From Streptomyces sp. NBC_00461 (GTDB lineage Bacteria; Actinomycetota; Actinomycetes; Streptomycetales; Streptomycetaceae), in the NCBI RefSeq assembly GCF_036013935.1, contig NZ_CP107902.1, positions 558,001 to 622,000 on the forward strand: 64,000 nucleotides of DNA, written 5' to 3'. Shown here in pieces: positions 16,819 through 25,768 of this stretch (positions within the stretch are counted from its first letter, which is position 1; each line of letters opens with the position of its first letter). The position numbers were made by a program, and so were the translations under genes. The notes under the pieces were generated by a model that did no database searches, had not been told where the DNA came from, and worked only from the letters and a program-made list of their open reading frames with translations.

Positions 16819-17046
16819 CGTTCGCCGTCTCGCTCAGGGAGACCCCGTGGGATTTGAGCTGCGGGAGCGGTGGAGCGGGCAGCCCCTGTGGGCGAGATGG
16901 GTTCTCGCGGTGTACCTGATCGGATTCCTTGAGGGAGCCTGTGCCCATCTCCTCGACTTGATCCGTGGGGGGGATGCACGCCTGTAGCCGCACAGGGAGA
17001 GCCGCATGGGAGAGCGCTGCTGGCTGACGATCCGCTGCACACCGCC

Positions 17047-17397
17047 TCAGCGGGTGCAGACGTAACGCTCGTCCTGGAACGAGGTGGCGTCGGAGCTGCT
17101 GCCACCGGGCCGGATGCTCCACACCTTGTCGTCCTGGCTCGCATCGAAGAAGTCGACGTAGACGGACTGGTTGTTGCGGTAGGACCCGACGCTGCTGATC
17201 CCGAAGTCGAGGAGGTTCCGGCAATAGCCGTGCCGCTGAGTCATGTAGGCGATGTCGGTGAAGTTGCGGCCCTTGTAAAGGCACAGCCATCCGGCGCCGC
17301 ACGGCTCGGCAGCCGATGCCGTCGGGGCGAGCACCACGCCGCTGACCGTCATGGCGAGCAGCGTGAGCAAGAGGGCTCGAAGTCGCAACTTCTGCAT
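17047..17397 (-). CDS. Secreted peptidase inhibitor family I36-like protein
   Basis: A 116-residue secreted protein. The signal peptide is MQKLRLRALLLTLLAMTVSG through ASA, and the mature part begins AEPCGAGWLCLYKGRNFTDI. The single beta-gamma-crystallin-like domain with paired cysteines (Cys in CGAGWLC, HGYCRNL, RYVC) and SVGSYRNNQSVYVDFFDA matches the I36 inhibitor family, whose founding member is the SMI metalloprotease inhibitor of Streptomyces. Inhibitory activity itself is inferred. The second ATG (17397) is preferred because AGGAG is 6 nt before it and directly abuts the first ATG at 17403. It is divergent from the sirtuin gene. Confidence 0.85.
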   Translation of the reverse strand: MQKLRLRALLLTLLAMTVSGVVLAPTASAAEPCGAGWLCLYKGRNFTDIAYMTQRHGYCRNLLDFGISSVGSYRNNQSVYVDFFDASQDDKVWSIRPGGSSSDATSFQDERYVCTR

Positions 17398-17585
17398 GGA
17401 CATCTCCTGGGCTTGACGGCGCGCATTGACGAGATGGGCTGTCCAGGGGACGGATCAGAACAGCGCAGACTGGTCCTACCCTGCGAGGGACGGAGCCAGT
17501 CCGCGTGTTCAGGATCAGCGTGCCGAGCGGATGCGGTTGAAGATGCGTGCGGCGGTCAGGGCAGCCGGTTCCGTACCCTGGCGGC

Positions 17586-18497
17586 ATGCGCACGCGCCCC
17601 ACACTGAGCTGGACGCCCACCGAGGACCTACCTGCGGGCACCACGGATCTGGCGCCGGTCGCCGATGCGCTGCGCGCCGGCGGTGTGCTGGTGCTCAGCG
17701 GGGCCGGCATCTCCACGGAGTCGGGCATCCCCGACTATCGGGGTGAGGGCGGGAGCCTGAGTCGGCACACCCCGATGACGTACCAGGACTTCACCGCGGG
17801 CGCCAAGGCCCGGCGCCGGTACTGGGCCCGCAGCCACCTCGGCTGGCGCACCTTCGGCCGTGCCCGCCCCAACGCCGGTCACCGGGCCGTGGCCGCGTTC
17901 GGCCGGCACGGACTGCTCGCGGGCGTGATCACCCAGAACGTGGACGGCTTGCACCAGGTCGCGGGCAGTGGGGACGTCGTCGAACTCCACGGAAGCCTGG
18001 ACCGGGTCGTCTGCCTTTCGTGCGGCGCCGTCAGCCCGCGCCGCGAACTCGCCCGCCGACTGGAGGCCGCCAATCCAGGTTTCGAGCCCGCGGCCGCCGC
18101 GATCAACCCGGACGGTGACGCCGACCTCACCGACGACCAGGTCGGCGACTTCCGTGTGCTGCCTTGCACACTCTGCGGCGGCATCCTCAAACCGGACGTG
18201 GTCTTCTTCGGCGAGACCGTGCCGCCGCGGCGAGTCGATCACTGTCGCGCGCTGGTCCATGAAGCGGCCTCGCTACTGGTCCTGGGGTCCTCTCTGACGG
18301 TGATGTCCGGACTCCGGTTCGTCCGCCAGGCAGCGAAGGCCGACACGCCGGTACTGATCATCAACCGGGATCCGACCCGGGGCGACCGGCACGCACTCAC
18401 CCGCATCATGCTCCCGCTCGGAACCACCCTCACCACCCTCGCCGACCAACTGGGCATCCCCCTCGACGACCACCCCGCGGCCCGGCCGCAAGCGTGA
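17586..18497 (+). CDS. Sir2 family NAD-dependent protein deacetylase
   Basis: A 303-residue sirtuin. NAD-binding motifs GAGISTESGIPDYRG and TQNVDGLHQ, the catalytic His in VELHGS, two zinc-binding Cys pairs (VCLSCG and CTLCGG) and GSSLTVMSG are all present, so the enzyme should be active. It removes acyl groups from lysines using NAD, giving nicotinamide and O-acyl-ADP-ribose. The segment between the Cys pairs is long and acidic (about NPDGDADLTDDQVGDFRVLP), as in actinobacterial class II/IV-like sirtuins. The ATG at 17586 has no obvious ribosome site and may be leaderless. No acetyltransferase gene lies beside it. Confidence 0.9.
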   Translation: MRTRPTLSWTPTEDLPAGTTDLAPVADALRAGGVLVLSGAGISTESGIPDYRGEGGSLSRHTPMTYQDFTAGAKARRRYWARSHLGWRTFGRARPNAGHRAVAAFGRHGLLAGVITQNVDGLHQVAGSGDVVELHGSLDRVVCLSCGAVSPRRELARRLEAANPGFEPAAAAINPDGDADLTDDQVGDFRVLPCTLCGGILKPDVVFFGETVPPRRVDHCRALVHEAASLLVLGSSLTVMSGLRFVRQAAKADTPVLIINRDPTRGDRHALTRIMLPLGTTLTTLADQLGIPLDDHPAARPQA

Positions 18498-18637
18498 CGA
18501 CTACCGGCGCCTGGCCGCCTGTCCGCCTGCCTGCACGCAACGTGTGTGACGACCGTTGAAGCATCCGTTCGGGGGCAGTCGAAACAGGCACACGCCGGGG
18601 AGGTGGCCCCGGCCCCGAGGGAGGGAGCCTGTCCGTG

Positions 18638-19603
18638 ATGGGAACCGCCGTGCACGTCCCGCAGACCAGGGACATGATCGGGGAAGAGCTCTCGGGCGAC
18701 GAGGCTCTGGCCGCGCTGCGGCGGTACGGCGGGGTACGGCTGCTCATCGACTCCTTCGCCCGGTTTCGCTATGCCGACGGCTTCTCCCACGCACGGGCTC
18801 TGGGATTCCAGATCGTGGTGGGCCTGGTACCGCTGACCCTGGCGCTGGTCGGCGTGGCCACGTCCGTGCACACCGACGCGGTGGGCCGGATCGTCGAACG
18901 GGTCTTCAGCGACGTCGTGCCCGGTGCCGGTGACGGGGTGCTCGCGGAGGCGTTCGCAAGGTCCCGGCGCAGCGCCCACGGCGATGTCCGGAGCGCCCTC
19001 GCACTGTGGCTCGGTCTCGCCTTCGCCGTGGTCAACCTCGCCTCGGCGATGGGCCAGATCGAGCGGGGCGCCAACCGCATCTACGGCATCGAGCGCGACC
19101 GCCCCTTCACCCACAAGTACGGCCGTGCCGTGCTGCTTTCGATGGCGGCCGGCCTGCCGATGGTGCTCGGGTTCGTGGTGCTCGTGGCCGGCGAGGCGGT
19201 CGGTGACGCCGTCGCTTCGACGCTGGGCTCCCCCGGTGGCGCAGACCGCTGGTGGGGCGTGCTCGAGATCCCGGTGGGGCTGACGCTCGCGTGGATCGCC
19301 TCCGCCGTGATCTTCCGGTGGTCGCCGCGCCGCAGGCAGCCGGGCTACACCTGGCTCGCCTTCGGCAGCGCGGTCCACCTCCTCCTGTGGGTCTCAGCCA
19401 CCTGGCTGCTGGCGCTGTACGTCGGCAAGAGCACCGCGTTCGGGGCCGTCTACGGACCCTTGACCGCCTTCGTCGCCCTGCTGCTGTGGGCCAACGTCAC
19501 CGGTGTCGCCCTCTTCCTCGGCATCGCCTTCGCCGCCCAACTGGAAGCGGCGCGCGCCGGTATCGCCTCCGCCGTGCATGCGGATCCTGGGCCTGGCCGC
19601 TGA
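18638..19603 (+). CDS. YhjD/YihY/BrkB family membrane protein
   Basis: A 321-residue integral membrane protein with about six hydrophobic helices. The family start DSFARFRYADGFSHARALGFQ leads into VVGLVPLTLALVGVAT; later segments include FAVVNLASAMGQIERGANRI, LPMVLGFVVLVAGEAV and the closing LLLWANVTGVALFLGIAFAA. The family was once called ribonuclease BN, but it is a membrane protein of uncertain role, and some members affect envelope integrity. ATG 18638 is preferred to GTG 18635, with GGGAG upstream. It converges with an alpha/beta hydrolase gene. Confidence 0.85.
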   Translation: MGTAVHVPQTRDMIGEELSGDEALAALRRYGGVRLLIDSFARFRYADGFSHARALGFQIVVGLVPLTLALVGVATSVHTDAVGRIVERVFSDVVPGAGDGVLAEAFARSRRSAHGDVRSALALWLGLAFAVVNLASAMGQIERGANRIYGIERDRPFTHKYGRAVLLSMAAGLPMVLGFVVLVAGEAVGDAVASTLGSPGGADRWWGVLEIPVGLTLAWIASAVIFRWSPRRRQPGYTWLAFGSAVHLLLWVSATWLLALYVGKSTAFGAVYGPLTAFVALLLWANVTGVALFLGIAFAAQLEAARAGIASAVHADPGPGR

Positions 19604-19763
19604 CGCCGCTGACTGCCCGACATCGGACTACGACCGCCTGGCCGACATCGGACAGTGGCCCGCCGAAGGGCGGTGCGCGACCCGAACACGGCCGAACCGG
19701 ACGACGATGACGAGACGAGAGCGGCGAGGACGTGTCGCTGCAGTCGTCGCACCGGCCGTGCCG

Positions 19764-20579
19764 TCAGCGCGCCTCGCGGTCGAGGGCGGCCACTTCGCGT
19801 ACGGCCTCGGCGATGGCCGGGAACTCCCTTTTCAGGATCGCACCGTGGTTGCTGGCGACCTTCGCGCCGATCCGGATGTTCGGGTTACGGGCGATCACCG
19901 CATCGAGGCCGGTGCGTATCTGTTCCTGCTCGTCACCGCGGCTTCCGAAGGACGTCCCCGAAGCGACCACGTACCGCACCGGGACGGTGATGTCGTCCAG
20001 GACAGGGCCCAGCTCCCGCTCGCGCGACAGCCTGCCGAGCTCGATGTTGCTGTCCGCCTGCTGTTCGGCGGTCATCCGCGGAGCCAGGCCCGTCGGGCGC
20101 AGCAACGGCAGAAACCAGCCGAGTCGCCGAAACAGCTTCCGGATCCGCTCCTCCATCGCGGCGTCGAGCCAGTCGTACGGGAACGCGCCGTCGACCAGGA
20201 CCGCGCCCACGGCACGTTTCGGGTTCCGGCCGGCCCAATGCGCCGCGACGCACGCCCCGTAGGACCAGCCCACCACCAGCGCCCGGTCCACGCCCCTGGC
20301 CGCGAGAACAGCGTCGACATCCCGGACGGCGGCTTCGAAGGAATAGTCCGCCGAACGTTTCGATTTGCCGCGCGCCCGCTCGTCGTAGCTGATGTGCCGC
20401 CATTCCGTTCCCAGTTCGGCGATGACTCGCCGCCAGTAACCCTGAGTGGCGAACTGCCCATTGAGGTAGAGCACGGGCACACCGGGGCCGCCCGTGTCGG
20501 TGACGGCCAGGGCCGTATCGTCAACCGGCACCATGCCGGTCCATGTCGAAGCTGTTGAGGCAGTGCTGTTCTTGGGCAT
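19764..20579 (-). CDS. Alpha/beta hydrolase
   Basis: A 271-residue cytoplasmic hydrolase. It shows the oxyanion region VLYLNGQFATQGYWRRV, the nucleophile elbow VVGWSYGACVA (Ser in GWSYG), DGAFPYDWLD, and a late loop SNHGAILKREFP that provides the catalytic His. The Asp is probably in the preceding VVASGTSFGSRGDE or AVIARNP region. Substrate class (ester, lactone or haloalkane) cannot be read. ATG 20579 has AGGTGGA upstream. It lies about 170 bp downstream of the DUF4097 gene on the same strand and could be co-transcribed from the same promoter. Confidence 0.85.
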   Translation of the reverse strand: MPKNSTASTASTWTGMVPVDDTALAVTDTGGPGVPVLYLNGQFATQGYWRRVIAELGTEWRHISYDERARGKSKRSADYSFEAAVRDVDAVLAARGVDRALVVGWSYGACVAAHWAGRNPKRAVGAVLVDGAFPYDWLDAAMEERIRKLFRRLGWFLPLLRPTGLAPRMTAEQQADSNIELGRLSRERELGPVLDDITVPVRYVVASGTSFGSRGDEQEQIRTGLDAVIARNPNIRIGAKVASNHGAILKREFPAIAEAVREVAALDREAR

Positions 20580-20751
20580 GTGTTCCACCTGATCGCGTGA
20601 GGTTGGGTACGACTTCTCAAGGCAAGGCGGCCCTGCGCCTGGATCGCAGACCGCTGGGGACGGACGGCCGCGTCCTCGGCGACGACCGACAGGATCTCGA
20701 TCGCGGGGACCCGGCCGGGCGGTCCTGGCGGTCCTGTCCTGTTCCGCTCGT

Positions 20752-21420
20752 TCAGAGGCTGCGGGCGGTGATGTCGCCGCGGGAGGTCGTGGCGCGGATG
20801 TCGAGTTCGACGGAGCCATCGTTCTTGAGGGCGTTGCTGATGCGGCCGTAGTCGGTGTCGGCGGCCAGGGCGGCCGAGACGCTCGCGGCGGCGCCGACCG
20901 TGATGTCGCCGGACTGGGTGGTCAGCACGACCGCGCCGCGCACGGCCTCGGTGATCCGGATGTCGCCCCGCGCGGTGCTGATGTTCGCGGGGCCGCCCAG
21001 GCGACCGACCTCGACGTCGCCGTCGACCGCGGTGAGGCGGAGGCTCGCGGCCTCGTCGATCTTGATCCGGCGGTACGCGCCGTCGAAGGCGACGTCGCCC
21101 AGGCGGCCGACGCCGCGGAGCTCGCAACTGGCAGTCCTGGCCTCGATACGGGAGCCCGCGGGCAGTTGGACGGAGACCTCCAGGGATCCGGAGGGGCCGA
21201 AGAGCTGGTTCTTGAGCTCGGGAGTGTGAATCCGCAGGACGCCGTCGGCGTAGGCGACGGTGGTCTGCTCCGCGGCCTGGACGTCGCGGGTCTTGGAGGG
21301 GTTGGCGGGCAGGACCTCGACGGTGGTGTCTGCGCGGTCGGCGGCAATGAACCGGATACGTCCGGCGGGGATGTCCAGGACGGCGGAGATGGGCGCGGGG
21401 GTGTCGAACTTCTGCATCAT
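20752..21420 (-). CDS. DUF4097 family beta-repeat protein
   Basis: A 222-residue protein of repeated short beta strands: SAVLDIPAGRIRFIAADRAD, ELRGVGRLGDVAFDGAYRRI, GDVEVGRLGGPANISTARGD, SGDITVGAAASV and a closing TSRGDITARSL. The recurrent SGDI/RGDI turns are the hallmark of DUF4097 (putative adhesin-like beta helix). No signal peptide or membrane segment is present, so it stays in the cytoplasm. Its molecular role is unknown. GGAG precedes tandem ATGs (21420 and 21417), and the second has better spacing. It is divergent from a regulator with an IS30-type HTH, and shared palindromes between them suggest that the regulator controls it. Confidence 0.85.
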   Translation of the reverse strand: MMQKFDTPAPISAVLDIPAGRIRFIAADRADTTVEVLPANPSKTRDVQAAEQTTVAYADGVLRIHTPELKNQLFGPSGSLEVSVQLPAGSRIEARTASCELRGVGRLGDVAFDGAYRRIKIDEAASLRLTAVDGDVEVGRLGGPANISTARGDIRITEAVRGAVVLTTQSGDITVGAAASVSAALAADTDYGRISNALKNDGSVELDIRATTSRGDITARSL

Positions 21421-21458
21421 GCTCTCCTGTTAGTCGCTCGCGTTTTCCGACACCAGAA

Positions 21459-21487
21459 ACGCTACGTTGCTTTCCATCGCCCGGCAA
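21459..21487 (-). promoter_or_regulatory. Promoter of the DUF4097 gene
   Basis: Read on the minus strand: TTGCCG, 17-nt spacer, TAGCGT, about 40 bp before the start codon. A GCAAC element sits in the spacer. Confidence 0.5.
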
Positions 21488-21536
21488 CAACTTCGTTGCA
21501 CACAATTACTATCTATGCAGGTCACATGCGCCTTAT

Positions 21537-21546
21537 CGTTGCAACG
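21537..21546. promoter_or_regulatory. CGTTGCAACG palindrome (regulator-binding candidate)
   Basis: A perfect 10-bp palindrome. Related TTGCA/GCAAC half-sites recur at about 21465-21469, 21484-21488, 21495-21499 and 21559-21565, and a second palindrome lies at 21581-21590, suggesting several copies of one operator. Confidence 0.5.
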
Positions 21547-21580
21547 GCCACGCCAGTAATGCAACGCCCGTCGAACCGAT

Positions 21581-21612
21581 CATTGCAATGGTCGAGAAGT
21601 GAACGCTATAAT
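21581..21612 (+). promoter_or_regulatory. Promoter and operator of the IS30-HTH/MarR regulator
   Basis: TTGCAA (21583-21588) lies inside the palindrome CATTGCAATG (21581-21590). After 18 nt comes a perfect TATAAT (21607-21612), rare in this GC-rich genome. Binding of the palindrome would cover the -35 element. Confidence 0.65.
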
Positions 21613-21657
21613 GGGCGGAACAGGGACCGCCGCGAAGAATCACCGAGGGAGATCGCG

Positions 21658-22407
21658 ATGCCGGGAGGCAGGCTCACCCAGCAGGAACGCCAGCAGATCG
21701 CGCTGGGGCTGGCCGACAGCCTCCCCTACGCCGAGATCGCCCGACGCCTGGAGCGTCCGACCTCGACGATCACGCGTGAGGTGATGCGCAACGGCGGCCC
21801 CACCGCCTACCGCGCCGACCTGGCCCACCGCGCCACCGAACACCGCGCCCACCGGCGCAGGCCCGCCTCCTCCCGAGAGGCGCAGTCACTCCCCCAGCCA
21901 CACGGACGCGACGCCGAGGCCGTAGCGCAGTACGAGGAGACACTCACCACCGTCCTCATGGCTTCGGGCCTGCCCAAAATGGCAGCCCGCCTGCTGACCT
22001 GCCTGTTCACCACCGACGCGGGCAGCCTCACCGCGTCCCAGCTCGCCCAGCGCCTCCAGGTCAGCCCGGCGTCCATCTCCAAGGCGATCGCTTTCCTGGA
22101 GAGCCAGAGCCTGGTGCGCAGAGAACGCGACGAACGCCGCCGCGACCGCTACGTCGTCGACGACGAGCTCTTCTACCAGGCGACGATCGCCAGCGCCCGA
22201 GCCAACGACCAACTCGTCGAAACCGCACGTCAGGGCGTTGCCGTCCTCGGCCCCCGCACCCCCGCGGCCACCCGCCTTGAGAACATCGCCCGGTTCCTCG
22301 ACTTCATCAGCGAAAGCATCACCCGCGCCGCCGAACAGGCCCGCGAAGTCCTCCACACCAAATCCGAAGCAACCTCGGCCGACGCCACCGAAGCAAGCGA
22401 AGGTTGA
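21658..22407 (+). CDS. MarR/GbsR-type regulator fused to an IS30-type helix-turn-helix
   Basis: A 249-residue regulator with two DNA-binding modules. Residues about 6-47 (LTQQERQQIALGLADSLPYA, then EIARRLERPTSTITREVMRN) are the HTH seen at the start of IS30 transposases, with the continuation GGPTAYRADLAHRATEHRAH as in IS30. There is no DDE catalytic domain. The second part has a MarR/GbsR winged helix (AARLLTCLFTTDAGSLTASQ, LAQRLQVSPASISKAIAFLE, then SLVRRERDERRRDRYVVDDE) and a helical C-terminus. GAGGGAG precedes the ATG. It is divergent from the DUF4097 gene with palindromes in between, so it is likely autoregulated and controls that gene. The domain pairing looks like a captured transposase DNA-binding domain. 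Confidence 0.85.
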   Translation: MPGGRLTQQERQQIALGLADSLPYAEIARRLERPTSTITREVMRNGGPTAYRADLAHRATEHRAHRRRPASSREAQSLPQPHGRDAEAVAQYEETLTTVLMASGLPKMAARLLTCLFTTDAGSLTASQLAQRLQVSPASISKAIAFLESQSLVRRERDERRRDRYVVDDELFYQATIASARANDQLVETARQGVAVLGPRTPAATRLENIARFLDFISESITRAAEQAREVLHTKSEATSADATEASEG

Positions 22408-22505
22408 ACACTCAGCGCGACAGGTGCCCTCGACGCGGCGCGCAGCCCTGACGCTGAGGACGCCGACGAGTGTGCGGCCCCAACCAACAGGCGCATCATG
22501 AAGGC

Positions 22506-22904
22506 ATGACCGACCACGACGATTTCCTGACGTGGGTCAAGACGGCCCTGTACGAGGCGGAACTCGCGCTGCACAACGGCGATGCGACCCCCCGAAGGGC
22601 GCTCTGGTCGCGCAACGAGCCCGTGAGCATCCTGGGGGCGTGGCGCAACGTCTACGGCCGGCGAGAGATCGACGAGCTGTTTGCCGCCCTTGAGAAGAGC
22701 TTCTCGAACTGCACGTCGTACGTGTTCGAACTGCAGGCGTACGACGTGTCGGGAGACATGGCCTATACAGCCGGCCTTGAGCACACCTCTGCCTCCGTCG
22801 ACGGAGAACCGCGCACTTACACCTTGCGGGCAACCCAGGTGTACCGCCGCGAGGACGGCGAGTGGAGGGTGGCTCATCGTCACGGCGACACAGTGACAGA
22901 CTGA
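22506..22904 (+). CDS. SnoaL/NTF2-like family protein
   Basis: A 132-residue protein: MTDHDDFLTWVKTALYEAEL, then HNGDATPRRALWSRNEPVSI, a central helix EIDELFAALEKSFSNCTSYV, and late strands GLEHTSASVDGEPRTYTLRA and VYRREDGEWRVAHRHGDTV. The layout fits the SnoaL_3/DUF4440-like branch of the cone fold. Catalysis or binding partner is unknown. ATG 22506 has AAGG just upstream. It follows the IS30-HTH/MarR gene by 98 bp on the same strand and may be read from it. Confidence 0.75.
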   Translation: MTDHDDFLTWVKTALYEAELALHNGDATPRRALWSRNEPVSILGAWRNVYGRREIDELFAALEKSFSNCTSYVFELQAYDVSGDMAYTAGLEHTSASVDGEPRTYTLRATQVYRREDGEWRVAHRHGDTVTD

Positions 22905-23126
22905 GAGCGCCCGAACTCGACCATCGGAACGCCGAGTTGACCGCCGCGTCGGATGGCGTCCGGTCCGAACTGACAGACCTGCTGGCGGCGCTTGGATCGG
23001 TGGGAGCAGGCCGCGACGACGGGGCGTCGTCCCCTGGCGCCCCCCCGGGGGGGCGGCGCAGGCACGCACCACCCCCATCGCCCCGGCGGCGTGGGCCCAG
23101 CTGGTCGAGGCCGGAACCCAATGCGG

Positions 23127-23315
23127 TCAGTCGCGGGCCGGTTCCGGTGTCGGGGCGGGGCCCGGAGGCGCCGGTTCCGGAGCCGGGGGTTCGGGTGCGG
23201 GGGCCGGAGGACGCGCGGGGGTAGGCGCCGGGCCGGGCGGGGCGGGCTTGGGATGCGGGGTGGGACGGGGCTCCGGGTCCGGTGGGGAGGCGACGTTTTC
23301 GGACTGCGCGCTCAT
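23127..23315 (-). CDS. Small Pro/Ala-rich protein
   Basis: A 62-residue ORF starting MSAQSENVASPPDPEPRPTP, made largely of Pro-Ala-Glu repeats (PAPEPPAPEPAPPGP). GGAG is placed 6 nt before the ATG, which supports translation. There is no signal peptide, membrane segment or known domain. The low complexity means it could be chance coding in GC-rich DNA. The flanking stretches 22905-23126 and 23316-23534 show no supported gene. Confidence 0.35.
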   Translation of the reverse strand: MSAQSENVASPPDPEPRPTPHPKPAPPGPAPTPARPPAPAPEPPAPEPAPPGPAPTPEPARD

Positions 23316-23534
23316 CAGGTACTCCTGCCTGTCGTCGAGTCGCTGGGTCTCTGGGTCTTTGCTGTGGATTCGTCTCTGTTGTGGATTCCTTCCGCGCGTA
23401 CCCCTTGAACCGAGCCCGACTCACCCTCGCGGACGATCCGCTGGTGCAGCCGGCGCAGAGGCGGAGCGAACGCACCCAGGAGGTGCGGATCGAGCGAGGG
23501 CGAGAAGGAGAGCGTCAGTTGGGGCTGGAGAAGG

Positions 23535-24668
23535 TCACGAGGTGTGCTCGTGCCCGTTGAACATATTGATCATGCTGTGGGGTGAGTCGTCGCCGAACAT
23601 GTGCTCATAGAGCTCGTCGCCGCCGGTGGCGGAGTCGGTGCTGCGGGGGAACATGGCCTGCTCGTACTCGGTGAGCGCGGCCTCGACATCATCGGGGTGC
23701 GCGGCGAGGGCCTGGCCGAGTTCGGCACCGTCGAGCATCGCCAGGTTGGCCCCTTCGCCGTTCGGGGCCGCGAGGTGGGCGGCGTCGCCGACCAGGGTCA
23801 CCCCTGGCACCCGATCCCACCGGTGCCCCGTCGGCAGAGTGTTGAGGAGGCGCAGGACCGGCGCGGTGTCACTCTCGGTGATCAGCGCGGTGAGTTCCGG
23901 CGCCCAGCCGTCAAACTCCTGCGCGATTCGTTCGGTGGCCGCGGCGGCGTCGGTGAAATCGATGGCGGCGAACCAGTCCTGAGGCCTGGACAGCGCCACG
24001 TAAGTGTGAAGGGTGCCGCCGCTCTCTCGGTGAGCCTGGATTCCTTTGCCCGGCGCGAGTGCGAACATCGCCCCATCGCCGACCGCTTTCGCGGCGGCAG
24101 GGTGCCGGGTGTCACAGTCGAACAGGTAGGTCTCGACGAACGACCGGCCGGCGTATTCGGGTGTGGCGGTGGAGAGCAGCGGCCTCACCCGTGACCACGC
24201 GCCGTCCGCGCCGACCAACAAGCTCGTGACGACGGTGCTGCCGTCGGCGAAGGTCACCTCGCAGCGGCCCTCGCCGAGGGCACAGGTGCTGCTGACCTTG
24301 CGGCCCCACCTGACGGTGCCGTCCGGGAGCGAGTCGAGCAGGAGCTGTCGCAACTGGCCGCGCTGCACCTCGGGGCGTCCACCGGTGCCGTCGTCGGGTT
24401 CGTCATGCAGTACGGTCCCGTCCCATGCGACGACGCGTGTCGCCTGGCGGCCATCCAGGATGAGGCTGCGGAACTCGTCGATCAAACCTGCCGCCCGCAG
24501 AGCGACTTGGCCGCTGTGGTCGTGGATGTCGAGCATCCCGCCCTGCGCGCGAGCTGTTGGCGAGGCCTCGGCTTCGTAGACCGTGACCGGGATTCCGTGG
24601 GTATGCAGCACGCGGGCGAGCGTGAGGCCGCCGAGTCCGGCGCCGATGATCATGACGTCAGTGGTCAT
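23535..24668 (-). CDS. FAD-dependent monooxygenase (group A, TetX-like)
   Basis: A 377-residue flavoprotein hydroxylase. The N-terminal FAD motif is VMIIGAGLGGLTLARVLHTH with YEAE at the end of strand 2. The middle LLVGADGAWSRVRPLL is the DG motif, and VTLVGDAAHLAAPNGEGANL the second FAD (GD) motif, followed by AMLDGAELGQAL. The layout and length fit single-component aromatic hydroxylases of the TetX branch, which use NADPH and O2. No Rossmann helix for membrane attachment is present. The substrate is unknown; antibiotic or phenolic degradation is possible. The ATG at 24668 is the first in frame. The gene is isolated from its neighbours. Confidence 0.85.
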   Translation of the reverse strand: MTTDVMIIGAGLGGLTLARVLHTHGIPVTVYEAEASPTARAQGGMLDIHDHSGQVALRAAGLIDEFRSLILDGRQATRVVAWDGTVLHDEPDDGTGGRPEVQRGQLRQLLLDSLPDGTVRWGRKVSSTCALGEGRCEVTFADGSTVVTSLLVGADGAWSRVRPLLSTATPEYAGRSFVETYLFDCDTRHPAAAKAVGDGAMFALAPGKGIQAHRESGGTLHTYVALSRPQDWFAAIDFTDAAAATERIAQEFDGWAPELTALITESDTAPVLRLLNTLPTGHRWDRVPGVTLVGDAAHLAAPNGEGANLAMLDGAELGQALAAHPDDVEAALTEYEQAMFPRSTDSATGGDELYEHMFGDDSPHSMINMFNGHEHTS

Positions 24669-25525
24669 GGTGATTCCCTACCTGTCGCACGCCTGCAAGC
24701 CGAGCACCCGCAGGATCTGTGGAAAGGACACCAGGCCCCGCCTGCAAGCCACCGACATCGATCCGACAGCCCCCGACAGATGACCGACACCGCACATCGG
24801 CGCCGACACCAACTTGGGTGGAGGCCACCCCAAGGGCATGGCGAGATGTGCGCACGACAATCAGGGGCGTGGTCAGGGCAGCTGGTTCACAGCGACCTCC
24901 GCGACGGAGCACTACGGCCTTGGCCCGCCGACCACACGGCCGCGCACGTCGGCAGTCCTGGGCGCGGCATACACGGCGCCGCGTTCCTTGACGCCGTACG
25001 ACGGAATGGGAAGAGCCCGACAGAGCTCGACTCGGACGGCTGGTCACTCGGGCGTCGTAGAACCCGTTGCGCGAACACGACGACTGCCCGCAGTTCCGCG
25101 CAGCGGTCGAGCTACCTGACCGTGAAACGTCGCCCGGTCGACATCACGGGCGAGAGTGTCGCTCACGGTGAACGAGTTGAAGCGGCTCTGCCGCGAACGC
25201 CGCCGAAATGTACGCGCACACCGACTGTCTCGCCGCCACAGCCTGGCGCTGGAGGTGGTTGCCGGATAGCTCCGGGCGGCGGACGACCTGAGCGAGCACG
25301 GCCGGCTGCCGTTTGCCCTCGTTGCCGCGATGGCGGAGATGGATCGGCAGAACAACAACCCTGCGCCCGTGCTCGAACGGCCCGACTCCACACGTGGAGG
25401 CTCGCTCGCGGGCGTTCTCAGGGGTATCGCATCGCGCGCACGCCCTGGGGCCTCGGCCACAGGGCGTGCGATTTCAGTGCCGCCAGGAGGTGGTGCCGCG
25501 CGGTCAGCTCTCGAAGTGGGCCGGC
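24669..25525. other. About 860 bp without a supported gene
   Basis: Open frames exist on both strands, but none shows domain motifs, a ribosome site and consistent codon use together. The segment is probably decayed or intergenic DNA between the FAD monooxygenase and DUF5302 genes. Confidence 0.5.
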
Positions 25526-25768
25526 TCAGCCGCCACTCTTGCGCTTGAACGACCGCTGGCTCGCGGCGGGGCCGTGCGCCCCACGCACCTTCGAGGCACC
25601 GGGGTTGGCAGAAAGATCGGCACCATCCGTCTGCACGCCCTTCTTACGCGCCAAGGCCTCGCGGAACTTGCGCTTCAGGTCGTACTGGCCATCGCTGTCG
25701 GGCGCGAGAGCGGACGTCTCGGGGTCAGCCTGCTCCGAACCTTCTGGGGATGCAGCCTCTTCGGTCAT
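25526..25768 (-). CDS. DUF5302 family small protein
   Basis: An 80-residue acidic-then-basic protein: an acidic N-terminus rich in Glu/Ser/Asp, then the conserved core YDLKRKFREALARKKG and the C-terminal signature ASKVRGAHGPAASQRSFKRK. This matches the actinobacterial DUF5302 family, small proteins of unknown role that often sit alone. It is likely soluble and possibly nucleic-acid-associated given the basic tail, which is only a guess. A perfect GGAGG ribosome site lies 6 nt before the ATG at 25768. Confidence 0.85.
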   Translation of the reverse strand: MTEEAASPEGSEQADPETSALAPDSDGQYDLKRKFREALARKKGVQTDGADLSANPGASKVRGAHGPAASQRSFKRKSGG

